A DNA stretch of 64,000 bases from Prevotella sp. (GCA_016285055.1 JAEEPZ010000006.1:1-64000); one strand, 5' to 3'. Positions 1 through 9,701 are shown, counted from the stretch's first letter. Numbers and translations are program-made. Notes: generated by a model not told the origin, from the sequence alone.

Positions 1-1
1 C

Positions 2-103
2 AACGGCCAGCGAGGACGGCTGAAGTGGCTCGGCAAGTTCTTCTACTATTACTATCCCGCCCACATGGCGGTTATAGGCCTGCTGGCCCGTTGCTTCCAA
101 TAA
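2..103 (+). CDS. TraX-like membrane protein, C-terminal fragment
   Basis: An open frame enters from the left edge and stops at a TAA at 101-103, leaving 33 residues. The tail WLGKFFYYYYPAHMAVIGLL resembles the end of TraX-family acyltransferase-like membrane proteins, where a conserved FYxFYPxHL motif closes the last membrane helix. In Bacteroidales such genes are chromosomal and not linked to pilin acetylation. The call rests on this short motif only; another polytopic membrane protein with the same ending is possible. Confidence 0.4.
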   Translation, partial: NGQRGRLKWLGKFFYYYYPAHMAVIGLLARCFQ

Positions 104-211
104 CCGTGAGGTCGGCAACTTCCCTTGTTCAACGAGTTTATAGACAGAAACAAAATCGCGGTCTGGCACATTAAAAAAGAAAGCGGCGCAGGGAAGAAAA
201 ACCGAAAATTA

Positions 212-243
212 TTTCTGAGTTTCAAAAAAATGACGTAACTTTG
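212..243 (+). promoter_or_regulatory. Bacteroidetes-type promoter of the GH28 gene
   Basis: TAACTTTG at 236-243 matches the Bacteroidetes -7 box TAnnTTTG. A weak TTTC at 212-215 lies 20 bp upstream in the -33 position. The predicted transcript start is about 25-30 nt before the GH28 start codon. Confidence 0.5.
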
Positions 244-278
244 CCCCGCTATTCACTATCTGTCACACCATCATGACT

Positions 279-1709
279 ATGAAAAAGCTCTTTGGGGCAT
301 TCTTTCTGTTTTTGTTTGCCGCAACCGTCCATGCCCAGACGGTGTATAACGTTTTAGACTTTGGAGCCAAAGGCGACGGCACTACCGACGACGCTGCCGC
401 CCTGCAGCAGGCTATAGATAAATGTACGCGCGAGGGCGGCGGCCGCGTGCTGCTGCCGCGTATGCACACGTTCCTCTGCGGTCCTGTGGAGCTGAAGAGC
501 AACGTCGAGCTGCACCTCGAGAGCACCGCCACGCTGCTCTGCAACCCCGACGAGAGCATCTATACGCTGAGCGCCTTCGGCGACAACCGCGGCGAGGGCA
601 TGATGTGGCTCTGGGCCAAGAACGCCCGCAACCTCAGCATCACCGGCCGCGGCACCATCCACGGCAACGGCATCAAGTTCATGGGCATGGAGCTGAGCGA
701 CTCATACGAGCTGAAGCCGCTGGCCGACCCCACGTTTGACCCTCGTCCCCACGTGCTGACGCTCATCGGCTGCGACAACCTGACGATACGCGACGTCACC
801 ATCACCGAGGGAGCCTACTGGACCGTGCACCTCGTGGGCTGCAATGTGGCACTCATCGACGGCATCAACCTGCTGAACAACCTGAAGATACGCAATGGCG
901 ACGGCATCGACCTGGACCACTCGAAGAACGTGCGCATCAGCAACTGCCACATCACCTCGGGCGACGACTGCATCTGCCTGAAAAACCGCCGCGAGTGGGC
1001 CGACTACGGCGCATGCCACGACATCGTGGTGACCAACTGCACCATGAGCAGCCGCTCGTGCGCCATCAAGATAGGCTCGGAGAACATGGACAATATCTAT
1101 AATGTGCTGGTGGACAACTGCATCATCACCGAGTCGAACCGAGGCATCGGCATACAGAACCGCGACGAGGGCACCGTCACCGACGTCACCTTCTCGAACA
1201 TCATGATGGACCTGCAGCTGTGGAGCGACGTGTGGTGGGGCAAGGCCGAGCCCATCTACGTGACGAGCTATCCGCGTGCCGACGGCAACCACAAGGACGC
1301 CAACTGGCGATTCCCCAAGGGACAGACCGAGGGCCGCTGCGGAGCCGTCAGCCGCATCACCTTCAACAACATCCAGGCCACCTCGGAGAACGGCTGCTTC
1401 ATCGGCGGCGACACCAACGACAAGGTGAGCGACGTCGTGCTGAACAATGTCACCATCAACCTGCGCCGCATGACGACCTACGCCAACGGCCTCTACGACC
1501 GCCGGCCCTGCAAAGGCGACGACTTTGTCACCGGCCGCGTCTACGGCGTCTACATCGAGCAGGCCTCAGGCACGAAGATTGAGAATCTCACCGTCAACAG
1601 CTATCTGGCCAACTATGAGGGCAAGGTGAAGTATCCCGCCAGCACCCTCAACCCCATACACCGCTTCAAGAACTTCGTCAACCGCACGGCAGGCGAGCTG
1701 AGCCAGTGA
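279..1709 (+). CDS. Glycoside hydrolase family 28 protein (polygalacturonase-like, divergent active site)
   Basis: A secreted or periplasmic GH28 parallel beta-helix enzyme of 476 residues. The signal peptide ends near VHAQ; the ATG at 279 (MKKLF) is preferred over 273 because it gives a normal n-region. The N-terminus NVLDFGAKGDGTTDD is the usual pectin-lyase-fold entry. The acidic catalytic signatures are present: NGDGID near residue 207 and SGDDCI near 227. The usual GHG catalytic-histidine motif is replaced by SCAIKIGSE near 260, and the basic RIK motif by RGIGIQNRDEG. It is probably active on pectic glycans but may not be a standard endo-polygalacturonase. The SusC/SusD pair follows on the same strand, suggesting a pectin utilisation locus. 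Confidence 0.85.
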   Translation: MKKLFGAFFLFLFAATVHAQTVYNVLDFGAKGDGTTDDAAALQQAIDKCTREGGGRVLLPRMHTFLCGPVELKSNVELHLESTATLLCNPDESIYTLSAFGDNRGEGMMWLWAKNARNLSITGRGTIHGNGIKFMGMELSDSYELKPLADPTFDPRPHVLTLIGCDNLTIRDVTITEGAYWTVHLVGCNVALIDGINLLNNLKIRNGDGIDLDHSKNVRISNCHITSGDDCICLKNRREWADYGACHDIVVTNCTMSSRSCAIKIGSENMDNIYNVLVDNCIITESNRGIGIQNRDEGTVTDVTFSNIMMDLQLWSDVWWGKAEPIYVTSYPRADGNHKDANWRFPKGQTEGRCGAVSRITFNNIQATSENGCFIGGDTNDKVSDVVLNNVTINLRRMTTYANGLYDRRPCKGDDFVTGRVYGVYIEQASGTKIENLTVNSYLANYEGKVKYPASTLNPIHRFKNFVNRTAGELSQ

Positions 1710-1836
1710 GCCCAGTAAGGTTAGAATTTCCAGAAAGACAAAAAGGGCCAGAACGCCTGGGAAAGCTTTGGAAAGCTTAGAAAAACCTAGAAAGCTTAGA
1801 AAGAAACATCTATATCATCATTCAAAATCTTTATTT

Positions 1837-4800
1837 ATGCAAAACGTAAGAAAAACATTCAGCCGCCTGTTGATGCTGACTCTGCTGCTGACGGTCACCA
1901 CCGTAGCCTGGGCACAACAGCGCATCGGCGGCACCGTGAGAGACGGTAAGGGCGAGGCCCTCATCGGCGTGAGCGTGAGAGAGGCCGGCACACAGAACGG
2001 CACCACCACGAACATCGACGGACAGTTCACCCTCACCGTGAAACCTGACGCACGCCTGGAGTTCAGCTACATCGGCTTCGATTCGCAGACGCTGCCCGCA
2101 CAGCAAGGCATGCGCGTCATCATGCAGGAAGACAACAAGACGCTGGACGAAGTGGTCGTCGTGGGCTACGGCACCATGCGCCGCAAGGACGTCACCAGCT
2201 CTATCACCACCGTGCAGGCCAAGGACCTGAACCGTGGCGTATTCACCGATCCCGCCTCCATGCTGCAGGGCAAGGTGGCCGGCTTGACAGTCACCTCTAA
2301 CGGCGACCCCTCGGGAGCTGCCAGCATCACCCTGCGTGGTGCCTCATCGCTGCGCACTGGCGAGGCTATGGAGCCGTATTACGTCATTGATGGTATTCCC
2401 GGCGTTGACCCGTCGATGGTGGCTCCCGACGACATCGAGAGCATCGACGTGTTGCGCGATGCTTCCGCCACGGCCATCTATGGCTCGAAGGCCGCCAACG
2501 GTGTCATCATCATCACCACGAAGAGCGGCGCCGAAGGACGTACCAGCGTTACCTATAACGGCTACGTGGCCTTTGACAAAGTGCTGAAGACGCTCGACAT
2601 GGCCTCTGCCAGCGACCTGCGCGGCAGCGGACTCATAGGCGCTGAGCAGGACGGCGGTGGCGATACCGACTGGCAGGATGAAGTGCTGCGCACGGGCATC
2701 AGCCATAACCACAACCTCAGCATCAACGGAGGCAGTGGCGCCACGAAATACATGGGCTCTATCAACTTCATGAGCCGTCAAGGCGTGGTGCGCGGCACCG
2801 GCATGAACCGCGTCAATGCCCGTACGCTGATCAGCACCAGCATTCTGAAGGACCGCCTCAACATCTCTATCGGCCTCAACGCTATGCAGGGACGCCACGA
2901 GGGAGTGCCTATGGCCACCTCTACGGGCAACGACTCGGGCAAGAGTGTGCTCGATGCCATGAACTATTACTCACCCACGAACCCCGTGCGCAATGCCGAC
3001 GGCTCCTGGTATGAAAGCTACATCGGCTCGGCCAACTACAATCCCCTGTCGATGATCTACGAGGACAACAACCGCAATGAGTGGAGACGCATACAGTACA
3101 TCACCAAGGCCACACTGAAGATTGTCGACGGCCTGACCTGGAACGCCAACTACTCGTATGACAGCGGTCAGAACACCTACAGCTGGTATCAGACACATCA
3201 GACGCAGATGGACAAGGGCTATGACGGACGCGCACATCGCGACACCTACCTGCGCCACAACCAGACTTTCGAGACCTACGGCAACTTCGACCGCACCTTC
3301 AACAAGGTTCACAAGCTGGGCCTGATGGCCGGTTACAGCTGGGAGGAGCGCGTAGGCAATGACGGCTTTGGCGTCACCGTGAACAACTTCTACAACGACG
3401 TGACGAATTTCTGGAACCTGCGCTATGCCAACAACATCAACGGCATCACTGACGTAACAGGTAGCTCGCGCACCAAGATTCGCAACATCTCTTTCTACGG
3501 CCGTGTGAACTACTCGTTCAACTCGCGCTATATGCTGCAGGCCACCATCCGCCGCGACGGCAGCTCCGTGTTCGGCAAGGATCACCGCTGGGGCACCTTC
3601 CCCTCGGCATCTGTGGCCTGGAACATCACCGAGGAAAACTTCATGCAGAACCAGAACATCTTCGACCAGCTGAAGCTCCGCGTGGGCTATGGTGTCAGCG
3701 GTAACGCTATGGGCTTCGGCGCCTTCGACGCCATCACCACCTACGGTCTGAACAGCAACTCGTTTGAGTATGTCCTGCCCGACGGCACATCGAAGACCAT
3801 GTACGGCATTTCTGCACAGAACAACGGCAACCCCGACCTGAAGTGGGAGCGCACTGCCATGCTGAATGTCGGTCTCGACTTCGCCTTCTTCGGTGGACGC
3901 ATCAACGGTAGCATCGAATACTACAACAAGAAGACCTCTGACCTGATTTGGAACTATGCTGTGTCGACCAACATCTATCCGTTGGACTGGATTCGTGCCA
4001 ATGTGGGCGACATCACCAACCAGGGTATCGAGTTTATGCTGAATGCCACACCCGTCCGCACACGTGACTTCCAGTGGCAGACTACACTCACACTGTCGCA
4101 CAACAAGAACACCGTAGACAAGCTGTCTAACGCACAATACTCAGTGGACTACGTAAACCAGGGTAATCCTAACATCGGTGGCATCTCGGCTAATGCCGAC
4201 ACGCAGCGAATCATGGAAGGCGAGCCTCTCGGCACCTTCTGGACCTACCGTCATGCCGGCTACGATGCCAATGGCAACAGCGTGTTCTTCGTGGGCGACC
4301 TGGAGAAACACAAGGATGCCGAGGGTAATGTCCAGGCCGACACCTATCAGGATGCCAACGGACAGTGGGTAACATCAAACCCCGGATATGACGACAAGAC
4401 GAAGGTGGGCTGCGCTCAGCCTAAGATTGTCTACGGCTGGAACAACACGCTCAATTACAAGAACTGGAGCCTCACAGCTTTCTTCCAGGGCGTGCTTGGC
4501 AACAAAATCCTGAATGCCACGAAGGCTCACTACAGCTACCTCGGCCATCTGGCTGGCGGCAAGAACGTACTCAAGGACGTTGTCAATGATCCCGTGGTGC
4601 GCAACGATGCCAACGGACATATACCCAGCGACAAATACCTTGAGAACGGCAACTACCTGCGCCTCTCGTCGCTTACACTGGGCTACACCTTCGACAAACT
4701 CGGGGGCTGGGCACAGAGCCTGCAGCTCTATGCCACCTGCAACAACCTGCTGACGCTGACCAACTACAGCGGCATCGATCCTGAGGTGAACCTCGGCGGC

Positions 4801-5373
4801 CTTACACCTGGCATTGACTATCGTGAGACCTTCTATCCCCACACCCGCTCGTTCATCTTCGGCGTAAAGGTCAACTTCGATACCAAGAATGAGAAAAAGG
4901 CACTTCCGCAAACCGTCTACGTGGCCGACAACGACGCCATCAACCGCCTGCAGGAGGAAATCCAGCGCCTCGCCGAGGAGAATGCAAGGCTGAAGGACAT
5001 TCGCGTCGATCCGAAGCCGAAGGTGATTACCGAGGTACAGACCGTCACCTTCCCCTATCTGGTGAACTTCACCATCGGCCAGAGCGACATCGTCAACCGC
5101 GAGAAGGTGAACCTGGAGACCGTGGCACAGATGATGAAGGCCACGCCAAACACGAAATACACAGTCTACGGCTATGCTGACAAGCAGACGGGCTCGCCTG
5201 AGCGCAACGCCCAGCTGGCCCAGGAGCGCTCGGTCAACGTCTACGACATCCTGACCAAGCAGTATGGGGTTCCCGCTTCGCAGCTCATCCGCGAGGCAAA
5301 GGGCGGCGTTGACGTGATGTATCTTGACGACCCGCAGCTCTCTCGCTCCGTCATTATCTCAGAAGTGAAGTAG
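1837..5373 (+). CDS. SusC/RagA-family TonB-dependent receptor with C-terminal OmpA-like domain
   Basis: Outer-membrane glycan importer of 1178 residues. The start at 1837 (MQNVRKTF) is preferred over the tracked 1768 because a signal peptide (to VAWAQQ) begins there. In order: a carboxypeptidase-D-like plug extension (IGGTVRDGKGEALIGVSV), the SusC TonB-box region LDEVVVVGYG, plug motif SATAIYGSKAANGVIIITTK, then the 22-strand barrel ending RSFIFGVKVNF near residue 1018. The frame does not stop there. It continues through a charged heptad-like helix (INRLQEEIQRLAEENARL) into about 110 residues resembling an OmpA C-terminal peptidoglycan-binding domain, with GYAD and NxxLAxxRSxxV motifs. This fusion is unusual. 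The preceding gap carries AAAGCTTAG-like short repeats. SusD follows after 28 bp. Confidence 0.9.
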   Translation: MQNVRKTFSRLLMLTLLLTVTTVAWAQQRIGGTVRDGKGEALIGVSVREAGTQNGTTTNIDGQFTLTVKPDARLEFSYIGFDSQTLPAQQGMRVIMQEDNKTLDEVVVVGYGTMRRKDVTSSITTVQAKDLNRGVFTDPASMLQGKVAGLTVTSNGDPSGAASITLRGASSLRTGEAMEPYYVIDGIPGVDPSMVAPDDIESIDVLRDASATAIYGSKAANGVIIITTKSGAEGRTSVTYNGYVAFDKVLKTLDMASASDLRGSGLIGAEQDGGGDTDWQDEVLRTGISHNHNLSINGGSGATKYMGSINFMSRQGVVRGTGMNRVNARTLISTSILKDRLNISIGLNAMQGRHEGVPMATSTGNDSGKSVLDAMNYYSPTNPVRNADGSWYESYIGSANYNPLSMIYEDNNRNEWRRIQYITKATLKIVDGLTWNANYSYDSGQNTYSWYQTHQTQMDKGYDGRAHRDTYLRHNQTFETYGNFDRTFNKVHKLGLMAGYSWEERVGNDGFGVTVNNFYNDVTNFWNLRYANNINGITDVTGSSRTKIRNISFYGRVNYSFNSRYMLQATIRRDGSSVFGKDHRWGTFPSASVAWNITEENFMQNQNIFDQLKLRVGYGVSGNAMGFGAFDAITTYGLNSNSFEYVLPDGTSKTMYGISAQNNGNPDLKWERTAMLNVGLDFAFFGGRINGSIEYYNKKTSDLIWNYAVSTNIYPLDWIRANVGDITNQGIEFMLNATPVRTRDFQWQTTLTLSHNKNTVDKLSNAQYSVDYVNQGNPNIGGISANADTQRIMEGEPLGTFWTYRHAGYDANGNSVFFVGDLEKHKDAEGNVQADTYQDANGQWVTSNPGYDDKTKVGCAQPKIVYGWNNTLNYKNWSLTAFFQGVLGNKILNATKAHYSYLGHLAGGKNVLKDVVNDPVVRNDANGHIPSDKYLENGNYLRLSSLTLGYTFDKLGGWAQSLQLYATCNNLLTLTNYSGIDPEVNLGGLTPGIDYRETFYPHTRSFIFGVKVNFDTKNEKKALPQTVYVADNDAINRLQEEIQRLAEENARLKDIRVDPKPKVITEVQTVTFPYLVNFTIGQSDIVNREKVNLETVAQMMKATPNTKYTVYGYADKQTGSPERNAQLAQERSVNVYDILTKQYGVPASQLIREAKGGVDVMYLDDPQLSRSVIISEVK

Positions 5374-5401
5374 ATTGAAAACTGATAATTGATAATTGAA
5401 A

Positions 5402-7114
5402 ATGAAGATTATGAAAAATATAGCAAAAATTTTCTGTGGCTGTCTCGTGGGCTGTGGCATCGCTGCTTTGACCACGAGCTGCACCGACCTCGACATCACT
5501 CCCGAGGCACAATACACGACATACCCCGATTCTAAGGAGGCCGTGGAGGCGCAGATGGCTGACGTCTACTTCCACTTGCGCGGCACGCTGGGTCGTCGCT
5601 ATATGGAGGCTCAGGCCCTCTCAAGTGATGAGTGGGTGGGTATCTCCTTCGACGGCGACTACGCCGATGGCGGCATATACGCCCAGTGCTCATTGCACAA
5701 CTTCGACGCCACATCGGCCTGCACCGACTGGTACGGCGACGTGACGGCTGGCATCACAAAGGCCAACAAGGTTATCGTGGCTATGGGCGGCGAAGAGAAC
5801 GATGCCACTGCTCAGGCCCGTTACATGCGCGCCTTCTACTCCTTCATCCTCATGGACAGCTTTGGCGATACGCCCATCCTGAACCGTGTCTTCGCTGAGG
5901 ACGAGCAGGTTGAACGCTCACCACGGGCTGAGGTGGCTAAGTGGATTGCCTCTGAGCTGGAGACCATCATCCCCTTGCTGCCCACCGACGTCAATGCCTC
6001 CACCTACGGCAAGCCGACGCGCTATGTGGCCGAGGCTCTGCTGGCCAAGCTTTACATCAACTGGCCCGTCTACACAGCTGCCAGCGTCACTGCCTACGAT
6101 GCTGCCAACTACAGCAACGAGCACCTGCAGGACGTTGTGACCCTCGTCGACGACATCATTGCCAGCAAGCAGTTCAGCCTCTCGGAGGGTGCCAGCGGCT
6201 ACCGCTCAAAATTCTGGCCGAACAACGGTCCTCAGATTAAGGACTTCATCTACGCTATGCCTTTTGATGCCATCACTGCACAGGGCTTCCAGTATTGCCG
6301 TCCGCGCATCTGGCGCCAGGGACGCAATAACGGTGAGGGTGGCGCAGGCTACTTCGGCTCCGACATCGGCAACAGCACCGGCGGTAACTTCAGCATCTCG
6401 CCCGAATTTGCCGACGTGCTCATGGCACTGCCTACCGACGACCGTCAGGAGAACATCCTCGCAGGCAAAATCTATATGTTCGACCCCACAACCTACGCCA
6501 AGACCAATACACCGTATAAGTACAAGGGCGAGGAGATAGTGCTCGACAAGACCATCCGCCTGAAGAACCGCACAGACAATGGTGCCGACTACTATGAGTG
6601 GGGCACTTCCCCTTCAACCTACCCTGCTGCTGCCGATATCTTCCAGCTCAACACCGGCAAGGATGTGAAGGGATGGAGCCAGGGCTACAAGAGCGTGAAA
6701 TACTTCGTCATCCGCGAGGACTTCATCAATGGCCGCAACCAAAGCAACGACCTGCCCATCTTCCGCTATGCCGACATGCTGCTGCTGAAGGCTGAGGCCC
6801 TCACACGTGGTGCCAAGGCTGCCAACGGCGAGACGGCGCAGATTCTGTTCAACCAGATCCGCACCTATGTCAATGCGCCCACCATCACCCATGCGCCCTC
6901 GCTCGATGACATCTATCAGGAGCGTGGCCGCGAGCTCTTCGACGAGAACTGGCGCCGCAACGACATGATTCGCTTCGGCCACTACGAGGATGAGTACGGC
7001 TTCCACCGCAAGGGCTTCCCCACCGCCCGCTTCGACAAGGAGTGCCGTGTGTTCCCCATCCCACAGAGTGTGCTGAACACCAATACCAATTGGAAGCAGA
7101 ATCCTGGCTATTAA
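5402..7114 (+). CDS. SusD/RagB-family outer-membrane glycan-binding lipoprotein
   Basis: Surface lipoprotein partner of the upstream SusC, forming the lid over the barrel that captures oligosaccharides. The lipobox LTTSC sets the mature Cys near residue 27. The TPR-like SusD fold is supported by YMRAFYSFILMDSFGDTPIL, the mid-region LLAKLYINWPVY, and the C-terminal block FRYADMLLLKAEAL ... GRELFDENWRRNDMIRFG, typical of the family. The ATG at 5402 is chosen over the tracked TTG at 5396; ATG 5411 (MKNIAKIF) is equally possible. A strong hairpin terminator follows, so GH28-SusC-SusD probably ends here. Confidence 0.92.
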   Translation: MKIMKNIAKIFCGCLVGCGIAALTTSCTDLDITPEAQYTTYPDSKEAVEAQMADVYFHLRGTLGRRYMEAQALSSDEWVGISFDGDYADGGIYAQCSLHNFDATSACTDWYGDVTAGITKANKVIVAMGGEENDATAQARYMRAFYSFILMDSFGDTPILNRVFAEDEQVERSPRAEVAKWIASELETIIPLLPTDVNASTYGKPTRYVAEALLAKLYINWPVYTAASVTAYDAANYSNEHLQDVVTLVDDIIASKQFSLSEGASGYRSKFWPNNGPQIKDFIYAMPFDAITAQGFQYCRPRIWRQGRNNGEGGAGYFGSDIGNSTGGNFSISPEFADVLMALPTDDRQENILAGKIYMFDPTTYAKTNTPYKYKGEEIVLDKTIRLKNRTDNGADYYEWGTSPSTYPAAADIFQLNTGKDVKGWSQGYKSVKYFVIREDFINGRNQSNDLPIFRYADMLLLKAEALTRGAKAANGETAQILFNQIRTYVNAPTITHAPSLDDIYQERGRELFDENWRRNDMIRFGHYEDEYGFHRKGFPTARFDKECRVFPIPQSVLNTNTNWKQNPGY

Positions 7115-7139
7115 GCCTTCAACCGCTAAAAAAACATAA

Positions 7140-7187
7140 AAACGCGCACGTTTGCACTTGGCAGGCGTGCGCGTTTCATTTGTTTTT
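7140..7187 (+). terminator. Intrinsic terminator after the SusD gene
   Basis: Eleven-base perfect arms AAACGCGCACG (7140-7150) and CGTGCGCGTTT (7166-7176) enclose a 15-nt loop and are followed by a T-rich run. It sits 26 bp past the SusD stop. Confidence 0.75.
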
Positions 7188-7189
7188 CC

Positions 7190-7197
7190 TATCTTTG
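7190..7197 (+). promoter_or_regulatory. -7 box TATCTTTG upstream of the AAA ATPase
   Basis: TATCTTTG lies directly after the terminator and 87 bp before the ATPase start. No clear -33 TTTG at the right spacing was seen. Short direct repeats (gaaactttcgcaatg) follow between the box and the start codon. Confidence 0.4.
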
Positions 7198-7283
7198 CAT
7201 TGCGAAAAACATGCAACGAAACTTTCGCAATGAAACTTTCGCAATGGGCAATGGAGAGAAACCGCTTTTAATGACACTGCGCT

Positions 7284-8432
7284 ATGGCAAAGAAGAAGAC
7301 AAGAAATCTGGAGAACCCTTTTGTTTTCAGGGGTTATGAAGGGCCTGAATACTTCTGTGACCGTACGGAAGAGACAGAACGACTGCTCTCCGGATTGAGC
7401 AATAGGCGTATTATTACGCTTATTTCACCACGAAGAATGGGCAAAACAGGACTCATTAAGCACGTTTTTCATCTCATTTCAGCGCAACAGAAAGATGCTG
7501 TTTGCCTGTATGTTGACATTTTTGCCACCAACAACTTGCATGAATTCGTGGAGTTGTTCTGCAGCTCATTTGTGACAGATGTCGTGCAACGCGAGAAAAC
7601 ATTCTTCGGCAAGGCTATAGACGCTTTCAAGGGGTGGCGCCCTACGCTGACCGCCGACCCCGTGACGGGTATGCCGCAGGTGTCGGTCAGCATAGAGCCG
7701 GTACAGACGACCAATACGCTGAAAGGAATCTTTGATTATATTGAGCGACTGGATAAAAAGGTGTATATTGCCATTGATGAATTCCAGCAGATAACGGAAT
7801 ATCCAGAGAAAGGCACAGAGGCATTGCTGCGCAGCTATATTCAGTTTAGCCATGCCAGCTTCATCTTTTCGGGAAGCAAGTTCCACCTGATGTCGGAAAT
7901 GTTCCTGTCGCCCAAGCGCCCGTTCTATCAAAGCACAGAATTTCTCAGCCTTCAGCCGCTGCACGAGGAAATCTATTTCACATTTGCCCGTCATTTCTTC
8001 GAGCAGGCAAAGGGCAGCCTCAGCGAAAATGTGTTTCATGACATCTATACACGTTTCGATGGAATCACCTGGTATGTTCAGCTGGTGTTAAATGAACTCT
8101 TCGGCACCGTCAAACAGGCTGATGACATCAAGTGTGTGGCACACGCCATTGACGCTGCTCTGCAGACAGTCTCAACAAGCTATGAGGGCTTGCTCCCTTT
8201 CCTTACGCCAAGCCAGAAAGCACTGCTGAGGGCCATCGCCCGTGAAGAGCCCGTTGACCAGCCATTAAGGAGCGACTTCATCAAAAAACATGACTTGCCA
8301 TCGACAAGCACCATCAAGTCGGCCTTGGAAACCATGCAACGCAAGGAACTTGTCTATCGCACTGACAAAGGCTATATCATCTACGACCGCTTTTTCTCAC
8401 TCTGGCTGAAACGAATCTATGGCGCATACTGA
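7284..8432 (+). CDS. AAA-family ATPase (ATPase_2-like) with C-terminal winged helix
   Basis: Predicted cytosolic ATP-binding protein of 382 residues, from a family very common in Bacteroidales and of unknown biological role. Seen: a P-loop variant SPRRMGKTGL (residues 48-57), Walker B VYIAIDEFQQI (160-170), then a helical domain and a C-terminal winged-helix-like segment (LTPSQKALLRAIA ... YRTDKGYIIYDRFFSLWL). This arrangement matches the PF01637 archaeal-type ATPase group, in which the C-terminus often resembles a DNA-binding or nuclease-like module. Base composition looks lower in GC than the flanking genes, compatible with transfer. The protease gene begins 7 bp after its stop. Confidence 0.8.
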   Translation: MAKKKTRNLENPFVFRGYEGPEYFCDRTEETERLLSGLSNRRIITLISPRRMGKTGLIKHVFHLISAQQKDAVCLYVDIFATNNLHEFVELFCSSFVTDVVQREKTFFGKAIDAFKGWRPTLTADPVTGMPQVSVSIEPVQTTNTLKGIFDYIERLDKKVYIAIDEFQQITEYPEKGTEALLRSYIQFSHASFIFSGSKFHLMSEMFLSPKRPFYQSTEFLSLQPLHEEIYFTFARHFFEQAKGSLSENVFHDIYTRFDGITWYVQLVLNELFGTVKQADDIKCVAHAIDAALQTVSTSYEGLLPFLTPSQKALLRAIAREEPVDQPLRSDFIKKHDLPSTSTIKSALETMQRKELVYRTDKGYIIYDRFFSLWLKRIYGAY

Positions 8433-8439
8433 TACCACG

Positions 8440-9630
8440 ATGTCACACCGCAGCATACTCTTGATAGCCGCACTGCTGCTGACCATGCAGGCCATGGCGC
8501 AGCTGGGACGTTACAAGGCCGACATCCGGGCCTTGCCACAGGACTTCTGCGACACTGTCAGCGTGGAATGGGAGCGCGACCAGCTGTATGTGCCCGTCAC
8601 GGCGGGCGGACGCACCTACCGTTTCCTCTTCGACACGGGAGCTGGCCAGTCGGTCGTCTTCAGTGGCACACCGTTGGCCGACGCGCCGTGTGTGAGCAGC
8701 CTGCTGTCGCACGATGCCGCCGGCAATATCGACACCGTCAGCGTGGTCAAGCTGCCGCCGCTGCATATAGGGGAAACCACCCTCTACGAGTGTCAGGCCA
8801 CCGTGCAGCCGCGTGGCGTGGGGGCACGCAGCATCGACGGCATCCTGGGCTTCGACCTGGTGAACAGCGGCCTGTGCCTGAAGCTCGACATGCAGTCAAA
8901 GCATCTGATCATCAGTGACCGCGAGTGCAGCTTCGACCGTGATGAGGGCGCCGCAAGCCTCCGTTACCGCCTGTTCTACCATGTGCCCTATATCGACATC
9001 ATTCCCTTCGGCAGAAAGCCTGAGCGCGTGCTCTTCGACACAGGCAGCCGCAGTTTCTTCTCCATGAACATCGGCCATTTCAATGAAGCCGAGGAACAGC
9101 GCCACCGTTTCGACCGGCCCTACCGTGTGGAGGGACACACCACAGGGCAGCACGCCATAGGCCACGGCGGGGTGGAGCCGATGGGTGAGGTTGTCTTTCT
9201 GCGCTTAGACAGTCTGGGACTCGGAGCGTGTTCGTTCCGCGATGTGCACGCCATCACCACGCAGGGCGGCTCCCACCTCGGCGCACGTCTGCTGCGCTAC
9301 GGCACCGTGGCCTTCTGCCCCAAGCACAGCCGTCTGTTCTTCCAGCCATACGAGGGAATGACCACCACGGTCGGCAACCGCCAGATAGACATCGCCTTCG
9401 TGGCCGACGCCATGGGCCGTGCGCAGGTGGGGCTGGTGTGGTCGCAGGGCACGCCCTATCTGCAGGGCTTCCGTCAGGGCGACGTCATTGAGCAGATAGA
9501 CGGGCGCCCCGTGCGCAGTCTGGCGCAGTTTGTCAGCTGGCCTTTCGAGCGAGGTCGCGAGTATCTGTTCACTGTGCGCTCCGCCGACGGCCGCCGCCAC
9601 GACATCAAGTGGGTGCGGGTGCCGCAATAG
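8440..9630 (+). CDS. Retropepsin-like aspartic protease with C-terminal PDZ domain
   Basis: Exported protein of 396 residues. ATG 8440 (MSHRSILLIAALLL, cleavage near MAQL) is chosen over the tracked 8419, which would lie inside the ATPase gene and lack a signal start. Two aspartic-protease half-sites are visible: FLFDTGAGQSVVF near residue 65 and VLFDTGSRSFFSM near 200, so one chain carries both catalytic Asp lobes. The last 80 residues (PYLQGFRQGDVIEQIDGRPV) form a PDZ module. This clan AA plus PDZ arrangement is common in Bacteroidetes, probably periplasmic, with unknown substrates. Probably co-transcribed with the ATPase. Confidence 0.82.
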   Translation: MSHRSILLIAALLLTMQAMAQLGRYKADIRALPQDFCDTVSVEWERDQLYVPVTAGGRTYRFLFDTGAGQSVVFSGTPLADAPCVSSLLSHDAAGNIDTVSVVKLPPLHIGETTLYECQATVQPRGVGARSIDGILGFDLVNSGLCLKLDMQSKHLIISDRECSFDRDEGAASLRYRLFYHVPYIDIIPFGRKPERVLFDTGSRSFFSMNIGHFNEAEEQRHRFDRPYRVEGHTTGQHAIGHGGVEPMGEVVFLRLDSLGLGACSFRDVHAITTQGGSHLGARLLRYGTVAFCPKHSRLFFQPYEGMTTTVGNRQIDIAFVADAMGRAQVGLVWSQGTPYLQGFRQGDVIEQIDGRPVRSLAQFVSWPFERGREYLFTVRSADGRRHDIKWVRVPQ

Positions 9631-9670
9631 GCGCATGAGAAAAAAAAGATAAAAAAAAGTTACATTTTCT

Positions 9671-9701
9671 TTTGTCGTTTTTGCAAAATCATTTACCTTT
9701 G
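9671..9701 (+). promoter_or_regulatory. Bacteroidetes promoter upstream of the 9791 gene
   Basis: TTTG (9671-9674) and TACCTTTG (9694-9701) are separated by 19 bp, matching the Bacteroidetes -33/-7 consensus. The 5' UTR would be about 80 nt and is AT-rich. Confidence 0.7.
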
